A stretch of 58,265 nucleotides of DNA. Source: Marmoricola sp. (GTDB taxonomy: Bacteria; Actinomycetota; Actinomycetes; Propionibacteriales; Nocardioidaceae). Location of the stretch: NCBI RefSeq assembly GCF_025965215.1, contig NZ_JAOPXI010000077.1, forward strand, positions 1 through 58,265, in the 5' to 3' direction. The notes beneath the pieces were generated by a model. The model had not been told where the DNA came from and did no database searches. It was given only the letters and a program-made list of their open reading frames with translations. Made by a program: the position numbers and the translations under genes. Below are positions 17,288 through 25,862 of this stretch, piece by piece (position 1 is the first letter of the stretch; each line of letters opens with the position of its first letter).

Positions 17288-18682
17288 TCACACGTGATCG
17301 GGCATCCTGCGGGTCGGAAGGTGGTTCCCTGCGTCTCGGATGCCCCGTTCGGGGTCGAGGCGGAGCAGGAATACCGCCCCGAGGACGAAGAAGACCACGA
17401 GAGCGAAGATGGCGGGCCGGTACGAGCCGGTGATCTGGAACACGAGCCCGAACGTCAGCGTCCCGAACCATGAGGTCCCGCGCTCGGCGGCCTGGTACAG
17501 GCTGAAGTACTCGCCCTCGCGTCCCCGCGGGATCAGCAGGCTGAAGAACGAGCGCGACAGCGCCTGCGTGCCACCCATGACGACCCCGATCGCGATCGCG
17601 ACCAGGATGAACAGCACCAGGTTCTTGCGGGGCAGGAAGAGGGCCGCGGTCACGATCCCCATCCAGGCGAACGTGCCCCACAGGATGGACCGGTAGGCGC
17701 CGTAGAGTGCTGCGAGCCGTCCGAAGAACAGGGCACCGCCGAAGGCCACGAACTGGATCAGCAGGATCGTGCCGATCAGGACCGACGTCCCGAAGCCGAG
17801 TTGCTTCTCGCCGTACGTCGACGCTGCGTAGATCACCGTCTGGATGCCATCGTTGAAGAACAGGTAGGCGATCAGGAAGGTCAGGGTCATCGGGTAGTTC
17901 GGCAGGTCCCGAAGGGTGGTGAAGAGCTGTCCGAAGCTGCGCGAGAACCAGCCACCGGACTCGGCGACGACGTTGCTGGGCGCGTAGTTGCGCAGTCGCA
18001 CGTAGGGGATCACGGTGAAGGCCGCCCACCACACCGACGCCGAGAGCAGCGAGACCCGGACCGACATCGCCTTGGACAGTCCGAAGCTGTCGTGGCCGAG
18101 GAACAGCACCAGGTTCAGGGCGAGCAGGGCGCCGCCGCCGAGGTAGCCCCAGGCCCAGCCACGCGAGGAGGCCCGGTCGCGCTCCTCCTCAGTCGAGATG
18201 TCCACCAGGATCGCGTAGTAGCTGACCAGGGAGCAGCCGGCCAGGACGCTGCTCATCACGACGGCGACGGCACCGAGCTGCCAGTGGTCGCCCTGAAGGA
18301 AGAACAGCAGGCAGCCGAAGGCCGCGCCAGCCCATCCGTAGGCCGCCATGTGCAGCTTCTTGCGCGGTGACCGGTCCACGACGGCGCCGACCACCGGCAG
18401 CAGGAACGCGCCGGCGATCGTCGCGAAGCTGGTCAGGTAGCTCGGAAGCGCACCCGCAGCGAGGTGCAGGCCCAGGACGTCGACGGTCTTCTTGCAGTTC
18501 TCGTCGGCGTTGACGCATCCGGCGGCCTTGCCCGCCACCGTGATCATGTACGGCGCGAACATCACCGACAGCACCGTCGTGTAGTACGCCGAGTTGGCCC
18601 AGTCGTACCAGTTCCAGGCCTTCTGCTGGCGGAGCCGGTCAGCGGCATCCGGAGGCGACGTCGCCTCGATCGAGGTGCTCAT
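17288..18682 (-). CDS. MFS transporter, UMF1/Atg22-like
   Basis: The 464-residue protein has about 12 membrane helices. The N-terminal WNWYDWANSAYYTTVLSVMF segment is diagnostic of the UMF1 (Atg22-like) branch of the major facilitator superfamily, as are FLLPVVGAVVDRSPRKK and SRGWAWGYLGGG. Substrates are mostly unknown; yeast Atg22 exports vacuolar amino acids. It lies downstream of, and overlaps by four bases, the glycerophosphodiesterase gene, so both come from one minus-strand message and the permease might carry a related product. That link is inference. Confidence 0.88.
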   Translation of the reverse strand: MSTSIEATSPPDAADRLRQQKAWNWYDWANSAYYTTVLSVMFAPYMITVAGKAAGCVNADENCKKTVDVLGLHLAAGALPSYLTSFATIAGAFLLPVVGAVVDRSPRKKLHMAAYGWAGAAFGCLLFFLQGDHWQLGAVAVVMSSVLAGCSLVSYYAILVDISTEEERDRASSRGWAWGYLGGGALLALNLVLFLGHDSFGLSKAMSVRVSLLSASVWWAAFTVIPYVRLRNYAPSNVVAESGGWFSRSFGQLFTTLRDLPNYPMTLTFLIAYLFFNDGIQTVIYAASTYGEKQLGFGTSVLIGTILLIQFVAFGGALFFGRLAALYGAYRSILWGTFAWMGIVTAALFLPRKNLVLFILVAIAIGVVMGGTQALSRSFFSLLIPRGREGEYFSLYQAAERGTSWFGTLTFGLVFQITGSYRPAIFALVVFFVLGAVFLLRLDPERGIRDAGNHLPTRRMPDHV

Positions 18683-19491
18683 GCCGGTTCCCTCCAGAGT
18701 CCGCGAGCGGTGAGGACGTCCTTGAGGACGTCGGTGCGGTCGGTGATGATCCCGTCGACTCCGAGGTCGATGAGCTCGTTCATCTCGACGGGGTCGTCGA
18801 CGGTCCAGACGTGCACGTGTGCGCCGGCCGCGTGGGCTCGTCGTACGAGGGAACCGGAGACGACGGGGACCGCCCCGCGCCGGTACGGGACCTGCAGTGC
18901 TGCGACGCCCGCGCTGGTCAGAGCGCGGGCCAGTCTGCCGGTCGGGGCGAGCAGGAAGGCCATCACCTCGGCCGGCGCGGCCGAGGTAGCGACCCGGCCG
19001 GACGTACGGCGCCGGAACTCGCGGATCCGAGCCAGGGAGAATGCTCCGACCGCGACCCGGTCGTGCGCGCGGGTGGCGTCGAGGAGCTCCGCGAGGGCCT
19101 CGCCGGCCCCGGGTGACTTCAGGTCGATGTTGAACCGGCAGTCGGCGAACTCCTCGAGCAGGTCGGCAAGCAGCGGGATCGGCTCTGTCCCGCCGATCCT
19201 CGCGCCGCCGATCACGTCAGGACCGGCGTCCGCGATCGAGCCGGTCGCATCGGTGATGCGGTCCAGGACGTTGTCGTGGAACGCCACTAGGGTGCCGTCG
19301 GCGGTCAGGTGGACATCGGTCTCCAGGTAGCGGTACCCGAGGTCGTGGGCATGCCGGAACGCGTGCGCGGTGTTCTCCAGCCCACCCAGCGACGGGTGCT
19401 TCGCACCGCCCCGGTGAGCCATCGCGAGCAGGCTTCCGGGCGGCTCGAAGACCGCGTCCAGGTAGACGTGTCCTGTGACTGGTCGTTCCAA
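18679..19491 (-). CDS. Glycerophosphodiester phosphodiesterase
   Basis: The 270-residue GDPD-family enzyme has the catalytic AHRGG (about 24-28), the glutamate in GLENT, the ETDVHLTADGTLVAFHD motif and the C-terminal VHVWTVDDP strand. It hydrolyses glycerophosphodiesters to glycerol-3-phosphate and an alcohol. No signal peptide is seen, so it is probably cytoplasmic. The gene precedes and overlaps the MFS gene. Divergent from it, a small zinc-ribbon gene starts 86 bases away. Confidence 0.91.
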   Translation of the reverse strand: MERPVTGHVYLDAVFEPPGSLLAMAHRGGAKHPSLGGLENTAHAFRHAHDLGYRYLETDVHLTADGTLVAFHDNVLDRITDATGSIADAGPDVIGGARIGGTEPIPLLADLLEEFADCRFNIDLKSPGAGEALAELLDATRAHDRVAVGAFSLARIREFRRRTSGRVATSAAPAEVMAFLLAPTGRLARALTSAGVAALQVPYRRGAVPVVSGSLVRRAHAAGAHVHVWTVDDPVEMNELIDLGVDGIITDRTDVLKDVLTARGLWREPA

Positions 19492-19564
19492 GGTCCCTCA
19501 ACCCTCCGCTCCCGGCACCAGTATTCACTGCGCGAGCCGTCCGGAGATACGACACGGCGCGGAG

Positions 19565-19570
19565 TACCGT
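19565..19570 (+). promoter_or_regulatory. -10 box of a probable leaderless promoter (zinc-ribbon protein)
   Basis: TACCGT lies six bases before the GTG start at 19577. Confidence 0.5.
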
Positions 19571-19576
19571 CAGCAC

Positions 19577-19840
19577 GTGGAGACGATGACCTGTCCCCAG
19601 TGCCAGGGGACGATGGAGACGCGGTCCTACGGCCATGCGTCGGTCGCCCGCTGCGCGGACTGTTCGGGGATCTTCCTGACCCGCTCCGACCTGGGCGCCC
19701 TGGTCGAGGCCGAGACCGACTGGCACGCCCACCAGCTCGCGAACACCGCGGCCCTGCCCCGCATCACGACCGACATGGCGTCACCACCGCCGGTCGCCCA
19801 GCGTAGCCGGGCCTTCGTGGAGACGTTGTTCAAGGCCTAG
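19577..19840 (+). CDS. Small TFIIB-type zinc-ribbon protein
   Basis: The 87-residue protein has an N-terminal zinc ribbon of the zf-TFIIB (PF13453) type: CPQC (about 6-9) and CADC (about 26-29), followed by the typical SGIFLTRSDLGALVEAE. The rest is charged and probably helical. The family's function is unknown. GTG 19577 is chosen because a TACCGT box stands six bases before it; ATG 19586 is an alternative. It is convergent with the HTH-MurA gene, 31 bases away. Confidence 0.75.
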   Translation: METMTCPQCQGTMETRSYGHASVARCADCSGIFLTRSDLGALVEAETDWHAHQLANTAALPRITTDMASPPPVAQRSRAFVETLFKA

Positions 19841-19871
19841 CCTCGGTGGTAGAGACGGCGCGCAGCGCCTG

Positions 19872-21401
19872 TCAGCGCAGATCGTGGAAGGTCTCGATGC
19901 GCGCGCCGAGCTGGTTCAGCCTCTCGGCGAGGTCTTCGTAACCGCGGTTGATCACGTAGACCGAACGCAGCACCGAGGTGCCCTTCGACGCCATCATTGC
20001 GAGCAGGATGACCACCGCCGGGCGAAGCGCCGGCGGGCACACGATCTCCGCTCCCGACCAGTGTGTGGGGCCGTCGATCATCACCCGGTGCGGATCGAGA
20101 AGGGTGACCTTGCCGCCGAGCTTGCCGAGCTCGGTGAGGTAGATCGCCCGGTTCTCGTAGACCCAGTCGTGCAGCATCGTCTGCCCCTGGGCGACCGCTG
20201 CGATCACCGCGAAGAACGGCAGGTTGTCGATGTTGAGGCCCGGGAACGGCATCGGGTGGATCTTGTCGATGGGGGAGTGCAGCGGCGAGACCGCGGTGGT
20301 CAGGTCGAGCAGCCTGGTGTGCCCGTTGGCAGCCCGGTACTCCTCGGAACGCTCGTACCGGAAGCCCATCTCCTCGAGCAGCGCGAGCTCGATCTCCAGG
20401 AACTCGATCGGCACCCGGCGGATGGTGATCTCCGAGCCGGTGACGATCGCAGCCGCCAGCAACGACATCGCCTCGATCGGGTCCTCGCTGGGGGAGTACT
20501 CGACGTCCACGTCGATCACCGGGCATCCGGTGACCACGAGCGTGGTGGTGCCGATACCCTCGACCACGACGCCGAGCTTCTGGAGGAAGAAGCACAGGTC
20601 CTGGACCATGTAGTTCGGGCTGGCATTGCGGATGACCGTCGTGCCGTCGTACAGGGCCGCGGCCATGAGCGCGTTCTCGGTGACCGTGTCGCCGCGCTCG
20701 GTGAGCACGATCGGGCGCTCCGGCGCTGCGCCCTCGGCGACGATCGCGTGGTAGCTGCCCTCGGTGGCCTTGACCTCCAGGCCGAAGTGGCGCAGCGCGG
20801 TGAGGTGCGGCTCGACGGTGCGGGTGCCGAGGTCGCAGCCGCCGGCGTACGGGAGCTGGAAATCGGAGGAGCGGTGCAACAGCGGGCCCAGGAACATGAT
20901 GATCGACCGGGTACGACGTGCGGCCTCGCCGTCGATCGCACCGATGTCCAGGAGCGCGGGCGGAACGATCTCGAGGTCGTTGTCGGCGTTGAGCCAGCGG
21001 GTGCGCACCCCCATGCTGGTCAGCACCTCGAGCAACCGGTTGACCTCCTCGATCCGGGCAACCTTGCGCAGCGTGGTCCGGCCGTTGTTGAGCAGGGCCG
21101 CACACAGGAGCGCGACGCCCGCATTCTTCGAGGTCTTGACGTCGATGCTGCCGGACAGGGTCGTCGGGCCGGTCACCCGGAGGTGGACCGGGCCAGCCCC
21201 GATGCTCACGAGCTGTTCGTCCAGCGCCTCACCGATACGCGCCAGCATCTCCAGCGAGACGTTCTGGTGGCCGCGCTCGATCCTGTTCACCGCGCTCTGA
21301 CTGGTGCTCAGCGCGTCGGCGAGCTGCTGCTGGGTCCAGCCGCGGTGGTTGCGGGCACTCCGGATCAAGGTGCCGATCTGGGAGAGGTAGTCGACGGTCA
21401 C
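19872..21401 (-). CDS. MurA-like UDP-GlcNAc 1-carboxyvinyltransferase fused to an XRE HTH domain
   Basis: The first 65 or so residues are an XRE/Cro-type HTH (LIRSARNHRGWTQQQLADAL, then the recognition helix TSQSAVNRIE). Residues about 70-509 are an EPSP/MurA-fold enzyme. Active-site features are kept: KNAG for the KN pair (about 90), the loop cysteine in AGGCDLGTRTVEPH (about 187), the Asp in NIDNLPF and an Arg in ALRPAVV. It could make UDP-GlcNAc-enolpyruvate for peptidoglycan, or act as a sensor that binds that substrate. An inverted repeat 12 bases upstream suggests self-control. It is not adjacent to cell-wall genes. Confidence 0.85.
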   Translation of the reverse strand: MTVDYLSQIGTLIRSARNHRGWTQQQLADALSTSQSAVNRIERGHQNVSLEMLARIGEALDEQLVSIGAGPVHLRVTGPTTLSGSIDVKTSKNAGVALLCAALLNNGRTTLRKVARIEEVNRLLEVLTSMGVRTRWLNADNDLEIVPPALLDIGAIDGEAARRTRSIIMFLGPLLHRSSDFQLPYAGGCDLGTRTVEPHLTALRHFGLEVKATEGSYHAIVAEGAAPERPIVLTERGDTVTENALMAAALYDGTTVIRNASPNYMVQDLCFFLQKLGVVVEGIGTTTLVVTGCPVIDVDVEYSPSEDPIEAMSLLAAAIVTGSEITIRRVPIEFLEIELALLEEMGFRYERSEEYRAANGHTRLLDLTTAVSPLHSPIDKIHPMPFPGLNIDNLPFFAVIAAVAQGQTMLHDWVYENRAIYLTELGKLGGKVTLLDPHRVMIDGPTHWSGAEIVCPPALRPAVVILLAMMASKGTSVLRSVYVINRGYEDLAERLNQLGARIETFHDLR

Positions 21402-21412
21402 TCCCGGACGCT

Positions 21413-21428
21413 ATCTCACATATGAGAT
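21413..21428. promoter_or_regulatory. Inverted repeat at the HTH-MurA promoter
   Basis: ATCTCA and TGAGAT arms flank CATA, between the divergent HTH-MurA (start 21401) and dehydrogenase (start 21479) genes. It is a likely operator for the HTH domain of the fusion protein. Confidence 0.5.
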
Positions 21429-21478
21429 GAAGCCAACGCCATGTTGCCCGGGTTGTGGGTACTGGCAGGATCGGGGCC

Positions 21479-22495
21479 ATGCGAGTCACCACCATCCACG
21501 CTGCCAGGGACATCCGTCTCGAGGATCGTCCGGACCCCGTCATCAGCGTCCCGACCGACGCCGTCATCAAGATCACCGCGGGCTGTATCTGCGGTTCCGA
21601 CCTGTGGCCGTACCGCGGGAAGAACCCGATCACGGCTGGCTCGACGATCGGCCACGAGATGGTCGGTGTGATCGAGGAGGTCGGCTCCGACGTGAGCTCG
21701 TTCAAGGCCGGCGACTTCGTCGTGGTCCCGTTCTGCACCTGCGACAACACCTGCCCGCACTGCGCGAACGGCGCCCAGTCGGCCTGCGAGAACAGCGGGT
21801 TCACGACCGGCGGACAGGGCGAGTACGGACTGGTCCAGCAGGCCGAGGGCAGCCTCATCAAGACCGACGGGCAGCCGGACGCCGCGCTGGTCCCGTCCCT
21901 GCTCACCCTCGCTGACGTCTTCCCGACGGGCTGGCACTGCGCGGTCTCGGCGCGGGTCAAGCCGGGGGACACGGTGGTGGTCGTGGGCGACGGGGCCGTC
22001 GGCCTGTGTGGCGTCCTCGCCGCGGTCCAGATGGGCGCCGAGAAGGTGGTCGCGATGTCGCGTCACGAGCCTCGCCAGCAGATCGCGACCGCGTTCGGCG
22101 CCACCCACATCGTCGCCGAGCGCGGGGCCGAGGGGGTCAAGCGGATCAAGGAGATCACCGGCGGCGTCGGCGCGGACGCCGTTCTGGAGTGCGTGGGCAC
22201 CGACGACTCGATGCGGATGGCGTTCTCGGCGGCACGACCGGGCGCGATGGTCGGGTTCGTCGGGGTTCCGCACGGTGTGAAGCTGCCGGTCGACCGGATG
22301 TTCGCCAAGAACGTCGGCCTGGCGGGCGGCGTTGCGCCCGTCCGCCGTTACCTTCCCGAACTGCTCGAGATGGTCACCTCCGGAACAGTGAACCCCGGGT
22401 TGGTGTTCGACTCGGTACTGCCGTTGTCCGAGGTCGCCGAGGGTTACCGGGCGATGGACGAACGCCGTTCGATCAAGGTCCTGCTGCAACCCTGA
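21479..22495 (+). CDS. Zinc-dependent alcohol dehydrogenase-like protein (MDR)
   Basis: The 338-residue medium-chain dehydrogenase has catalytic-zinc ligands in CICGSD and GHEMVG, the structural-zinc cysteines in CDNTCPHCANGAQSAC, and a Rossmann fold (VVVVGDGAVGLCGV). It probably oxidises or reduces a small alcohol or aldehyde with NAD(P). ATG 21479 lies seven bases after CAGGAT, a possible -10. The next gene starts nine bases after the stop, suggesting one unit with the PEP-mutase-family protein. The substrate is unknown. Confidence 0.88.
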   Translation: MRVTTIHAARDIRLEDRPDPVISVPTDAVIKITAGCICGSDLWPYRGKNPITAGSTIGHEMVGVIEEVGSDVSSFKAGDFVVVPFCTCDNTCPHCANGAQSACENSGFTTGGQGEYGLVQQAEGSLIKTDGQPDAALVPSLLTLADVFPTGWHCAVSARVKPGDTVVVVGDGAVGLCGVLAAVQMGAEKVVAMSRHEPRQQIATAFGATHIVAERGAEGVKRIKEITGGVGADAVLECVGTDDSMRMAFSAARPGAMVGFVGVPHGVKLPVDRMFAKNVGLAGGVAPVRRYLPELLEMVTSGTVNPGLVFDSVLPLSEVAEGYRAMDERRSIKVLLQP

Positions 22496-22504
22496 GGAGC
22501 TGAC

Positions 22505-23275
22505 ATGAGTGACATCACGGAACTCGAGACCAAGGCACAGGCGCTGTTGGCGCTGCACGTTCCCGGTACCCCCGGGGTGCTGCCAACCGTGTGGGACGCC
22601 TGGTCGGCGCGGGCTGCCGTCGCAGCCGGTTTCGGTGGCCTGACGGTCGGCAGCCACCCCCTGGCCGACTCCATCGGACGCCCCGACGGGGAGGGGATGA
22701 GCTTCACCGAGGTCACCACCCGCGTCGCGCAGATCACCGCATCGGTCTCGGTGCCGGTCTCCGTCGACATCGAGTCGGGCTACGGACAGTCCGCTCGCAC
22801 GCTCATCGACGGGCTGCTGGGCGCCGGCGCGGTCGGGCTCAACATCGAGGACACCGTGCACGGTGAAGGTGGCCGGATGCGCAGCTCCGAGGAGCACGCG
22901 GCGTTGATCGGCGAACTGCGCGCAGCGGCCGACGCTGCCGGTGTCCATGTGGTGCTGAACGCCCGCACGGACACGTTCAAGAACAAGCTGGGTGCCGACG
23001 ACGAGCGGGTCGACCTGGCGATCGCGCGCATGATCGCCTGCGCCGAGGCCGGCGCCGACTCGCTGTATCCGGTCGGTTTCCACGACGAGGCGACCTTGGC
23101 ACGTATCTGCGCCGCACTGCCCCTGCCGGTCAACGCGATCGCGAATCCTGTCGATGGTGACCTCGGGATGTATGCACGTGCCGGAGCCGGCCGGATCAGC
23201 TTCGGACCGTTATGGCAGATGGCGCTGGCCAAGGTCTCGGCCGAGTGGCTGACGCGCTGGCACTCAGGGTCATGA
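22505..23275 (+). CDS. Isocitrate lyase/PEP mutase superfamily protein
   Basis: The 256-residue TIM-barrel protein has the family's SVDIESGYG (metal-binding Asp/Glu) and GLNIEDTVHGEG motifs. The KKCGH loop of true isocitrate lyases is absent, so it belongs to the broad PEP phosphonomutase/methylisocitrate-lyase-like group whose members cleave or rearrange oxo-acids. AGGAG stands directly upstream of ATG 22505. It follows the zinc dehydrogenase by nine bases. The exact reaction cannot be told from sequence. Confidence 0.85.
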   Translation: MSDITELETKAQALLALHVPGTPGVLPTVWDAWSARAAVAAGFGGLTVGSHPLADSIGRPDGEGMSFTEVTTRVAQITASVSVPVSVDIESGYGQSARTLIDGLLGAGAVGLNIEDTVHGEGGRMRSSEEHAALIGELRAAADAAGVHVVLNARTDTFKNKLGADDERVDLAIARMIACAEAGADSLYPVGFHDEATLARICAALPLPVNAIANPVDGDLGMYARAGAGRISFGPLWQMALAKVSAEWLTRWHSGS

Positions 23276-23365
23276 TGCCCGATTTGTCACCGGTCTAGGG
23301 AAGCTGCCTCGCAACCTCGCACATCGGCCTACGATGAGGAAAGGTTCGGGGAGGAGCCACAGGAC

Positions 23366-25156
23366 ATGAGTGACATCCGGGGGAATGGATCGCTGATCGA
23401 GTTGGTGCGTGCGTGCGCGCTCGCGACCGACCCCGAGTCGTTCTTCGAGCTGGCGCTGCCCAAGGTGCGCCGGCTTGTCGGTGCAACGACGGTCGTCGTC
23501 GAGACCACCACCCCTGACGGGGCAGCCACGGCCTTCCTCGATGGCCTTGAGGTGCCGGGCTCGGGCGTCGGGCCGAGCGCGGACGGCGGACCGAGTGTCG
23601 TCCTTGCTCCGACCGCGTGGCGCACACTGGGCATCGACCACGTCGTGGCTCGTCGGCTTCCCGGTCAACTGGGGGTTCTGGCACTCGGCTGGCCGTCCGT
23701 CGCCGATGCTGAAGCCGCGACCAGCCATTTCCCCGTGGTGTTCGACATCATCACCATGACGGCCGCGCGAATCGTCGCCGAGTCCGAGCTCGACGACCTG
23801 ACCATGCGCGTGAACAGCGCCCAGCACCTGGCCAGCATGGGTGACTACGACTGGCACATCGCGACCGACACGAACCAGTGGTCCGACGAGCTCTACCGGA
23901 TCTACGGCTACGAACCGCAGTCGTTCAACGCCTCCTACGAGCGGTTCCTCGGCAACATCCACCCCGACGACCGGGAACGGATCCAGGCCGTTCACCAGCA
24001 GGCCTACGCCACCGGCGAGCCCTACCGGATGATCGAGCGGATCGTCCGGCCCAACGGTGACCTCCGCTACCTCTCGTCCAACGGCGAGGTGATCATGGAT
24101 GCCTCCGGAACGCCGGTGCGGATGCGCGGCACCTGCATCGACGTCACCGAACGGGTCCTGGCCGAACAGGAGCGCGAGCGGGTCGTCGAGCGGTTCCGCG
24201 GCCTCATCGACGCCGCGCCCGAAGCGATCCTCGTCGTCGACGCCGACCAGCGCATCGTCCAGGCCAACCCACGGACCACCGAGATCCTGGGCGCGGATCC
24301 GAGTGGCCGCGGGCTACGTGAGGTCCTGCCCGGAGGCAGTCGAGACGGGCGCGCGATCCCTGCCAACCGCCTCGATGGCGGCGACCTGCTGCTCGACGTG
24401 ACCAAGGTGAGCTTCAACGAATCAGACCACCAGCCGGTGACCGCGTTCTTCCTCGCCGACGCCCACCCGCGGCTCGAGCGCGAGGCGATGGCGACCCGGC
24501 TCGGCGAGTCGCAACAGCGCCGGCGGCAAGCACTCGAGATCAATGACAACGTCGTGCAAGGTCTCACCTCGGCGGTGTACGCACTCGACCAGGACGACCG
24601 TGAATCGGCTCAGTCCTACCTGGAACGCACCCTGGAGTCCGCGCGCTTGATGATGGACGACCTGCTCGAACCTCGGGGGCAGGACCTCCGTGCCGGTGAC
24701 CTGATCCGGGTCCGGGCCGCGAGTCTGGAGCCACCCGTGAGCATTCGTGTCGCCGAGGTGCGCGATACCGAGGTCGCGGGGCTCCGGATTCCCCGGGTGC
24801 TGATCGTCGACGATTCCGAGGACATCCGGATGCTGCTGCGGCTCAAGCTCGCCAAGCAGGGCCGCTACGAGGTCGTCGGTGAGGCGACGGACGGGCTCGA
24901 TGCCGTCGAGCAGGCGCGCCTGCTGCAGCCTGACCTGGTCCTCCTGGACATGGCCATGCCTCGGATGGACGGGTTGCAGGCGCTTCCGCTGATCCGCGAT
25001 GCCGTGCCCGCCGTACGGGTGATCGTCCTGTCGGGATTCAACCAGGCGACTCTGGAGACCGCGGCCCTGGCTGCGGGCGCCGACCGGTACGTCGTCAAGG
25101 GCGGCAGCATGCGCGACCTGATGGACGTGATCGCGACCCTCATGCATGCCGCATGA
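23366..25156 (+). CDS. PAS/response-regulator protein with a degenerate histidine-kinase core
   Basis: The 596-residue product has a GAF-like N-terminal part (about 10-140), a PAS_3 domain (about 150-270; GDYDWHIATDTNQWSDELYRI), a second PAS (about 280-375) and a dimerisation-like helix pair (about 390-445). There the usual phospho-acceptor His is replaced: the segment reads EINDNVVQGL. No HATPase domain follows. The C-terminus (about 475-595) is a complete receiver: VDDSED, the phospho-Asp in LVLLDMAMP, and the Lys in RYVVKGGS. It likely senses a ligand, dimerises and is phosphorylated by another kinase. GGGGAGGAG precedes the ATG. It overlaps the thioesterase gene. Confidence 0.85.
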   Translation: MSDIRGNGSLIELVRACALATDPESFFELALPKVRRLVGATTVVVETTTPDGAATAFLDGLEVPGSGVGPSADGGPSVVLAPTAWRTLGIDHVVARRLPGQLGVLALGWPSVADAEAATSHFPVVFDIITMTAARIVAESELDDLTMRVNSAQHLASMGDYDWHIATDTNQWSDELYRIYGYEPQSFNASYERFLGNIHPDDRERIQAVHQQAYATGEPYRMIERIVRPNGDLRYLSSNGEVIMDASGTPVRMRGTCIDVTERVLAEQERERVVERFRGLIDAAPEAILVVDADQRIVQANPRTTEILGADPSGRGLREVLPGGSRDGRAIPANRLDGGDLLLDVTKVSFNESDHQPVTAFFLADAHPRLEREAMATRLGESQQRRRQALEINDNVVQGLTSAVYALDQDDRESAQSYLERTLESARLMMDDLLEPRGQDLRAGDLIRVRAASLEPPVSIRVAEVRDTEVAGLRIPRVLIVDDSEDIRMLLRLKLAKQGRYEVVGEATDGLDAVEQARLLQPDLVLLDMAMPRMDGLQALPLIRDAVPAVRVIVLSGFNQATLETAALAAGADRYVVKGGSMRDLMDVIATLMHAA

Positions 25157-25614
25157 GTCGTCAGCCGAGCCTGCAGGACCGATACTTCCCGGACATGCCG
25201 TGCTTCGGCTGCGGCCCCGCCAACGAACGTGGCCTGCGTCTGAAGAGCTACGACCGCGAGGACGGCACCGCGGTTGCGCTGTTCACGCCATGGCCCGAGC
25301 ACGACAACGGGATGGGCTTCCTCAACGGAGGCATCATCGCCACGATCCTGGACTGCCACAGCGCAGCGGTCGTCACCCACGAGGCGTACAGCCGGGGCTG
25401 GCCGGCGTTGCCCGGGGCGGCGTTGCCCTACGTCACAGCCGGTCTGGACGTCAGCTACCTGCGGCCGGCTCCGCTGCACGAGACCGTCACGCTGACGGCG
25501 CGGGTCACCGAGGCCTCCGAGTCCGAGATGGTCGCGGAGGCCTGGCTCGAGTGGGACGACAAGGAGCGGGCCCGGGGGAGTGCGGTCTGGAAGCGCTGGC
25601 GCCCGCGTAGTTGA
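25153..25614 (+). CDS. PaaI-family hot-dog thioesterase
   Basis: The 153-residue hot-dog-fold protein begins with a short [14 protein letters not shown] segment common in actinobacterial acyl-CoA thioesterases. The core [17 protein letters not shown] corresponds to the catalytic HGG-xx-aD helix region. It probably hydrolyses an acyl-CoA. The start overlaps the stop of the PAS/receiver gene by four bases, so it may share that message. The N-terminal two-cysteine motif is a family feature, not an oddity of this copy. Confidence 0.86.
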   Translation: MSRQPSLQDRYFPDMPCFGCGPANERGLRLKSYDREDGTAVALFTPWPEHDNGMGFLNGGIIATILDCHSAAVVTHEAYSRGWPALPGAALPYVTAGLDVSYLRPAPLHETVTLTARVTEASESEMVAEAWLEWDDKERARGSAVWKRWRPRS

Positions 25615-25619
25615 GCCGC

Positions 25620-25647
25620 TACACCTGTTTGGTGTATGTCTGGTGTA
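25620..25647 (+). promoter_or_regulatory. VapB/VapBC operator half-sites
   Basis: TACACC (25620-25625) and GGTGTA (25631-25636) form an inverted repeat, and GGTGTA recurs at 25642-25647, running into the vapB start codon. This arrangement is typical of toxin-antitoxin autoregulation. Confidence 0.6.
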
Positions 25648-25862
25648 TGGCTCGAACCAACATTGACCTCGACGAAGACCTCGTTGCCGAGGTCATGCGA
25701 CGTTACGGCGTGAAGACGAAGAAGGACGCCGTGGATCTCGCGCTGCGGCGACTTGTCGGTACGCCGCTGACCGCCGACTTCTTCCACAGTCTTGAAGGCA
25801 TCGGCTGGGACGGGGACCTTGATCTTCTTCGGGGCGGCGATCGCGTCGGGTCGATCGGGTGA
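25647..25862 (+). CDS. vapB: VapB-type antitoxin
   Basis: The 71-residue protein has the ribbon-helix-helix N-terminus [20 protein letters not shown], followed by [15 protein letters not shown], as in PF09957 VapB antitoxins. The C-terminal part ([19 protein letters not shown]) fits the toxin-binding tail. It should neutralise the PIN toxin encoded next and repress the operon at the GGTGTA repeats directly upstream. The frame is open back to 25611, but ATG 25647 gives the standard antitoxin N-terminus. The stop overlaps the toxin start. Confidence 0.9.
   Translation: MARTNIDLDEDLVAEVMRRYGVKTKKDAVDLALRRLVGTPLTADFFHSLEGIGWDGDLDLLRGGDRVGSIG

Noticed and set aside
25611-25646. Longer VapB starting at 25611
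   Set aside because: The extra residues come from the operator repeats; the standard antitoxin N-terminus begins at ATG 25647.
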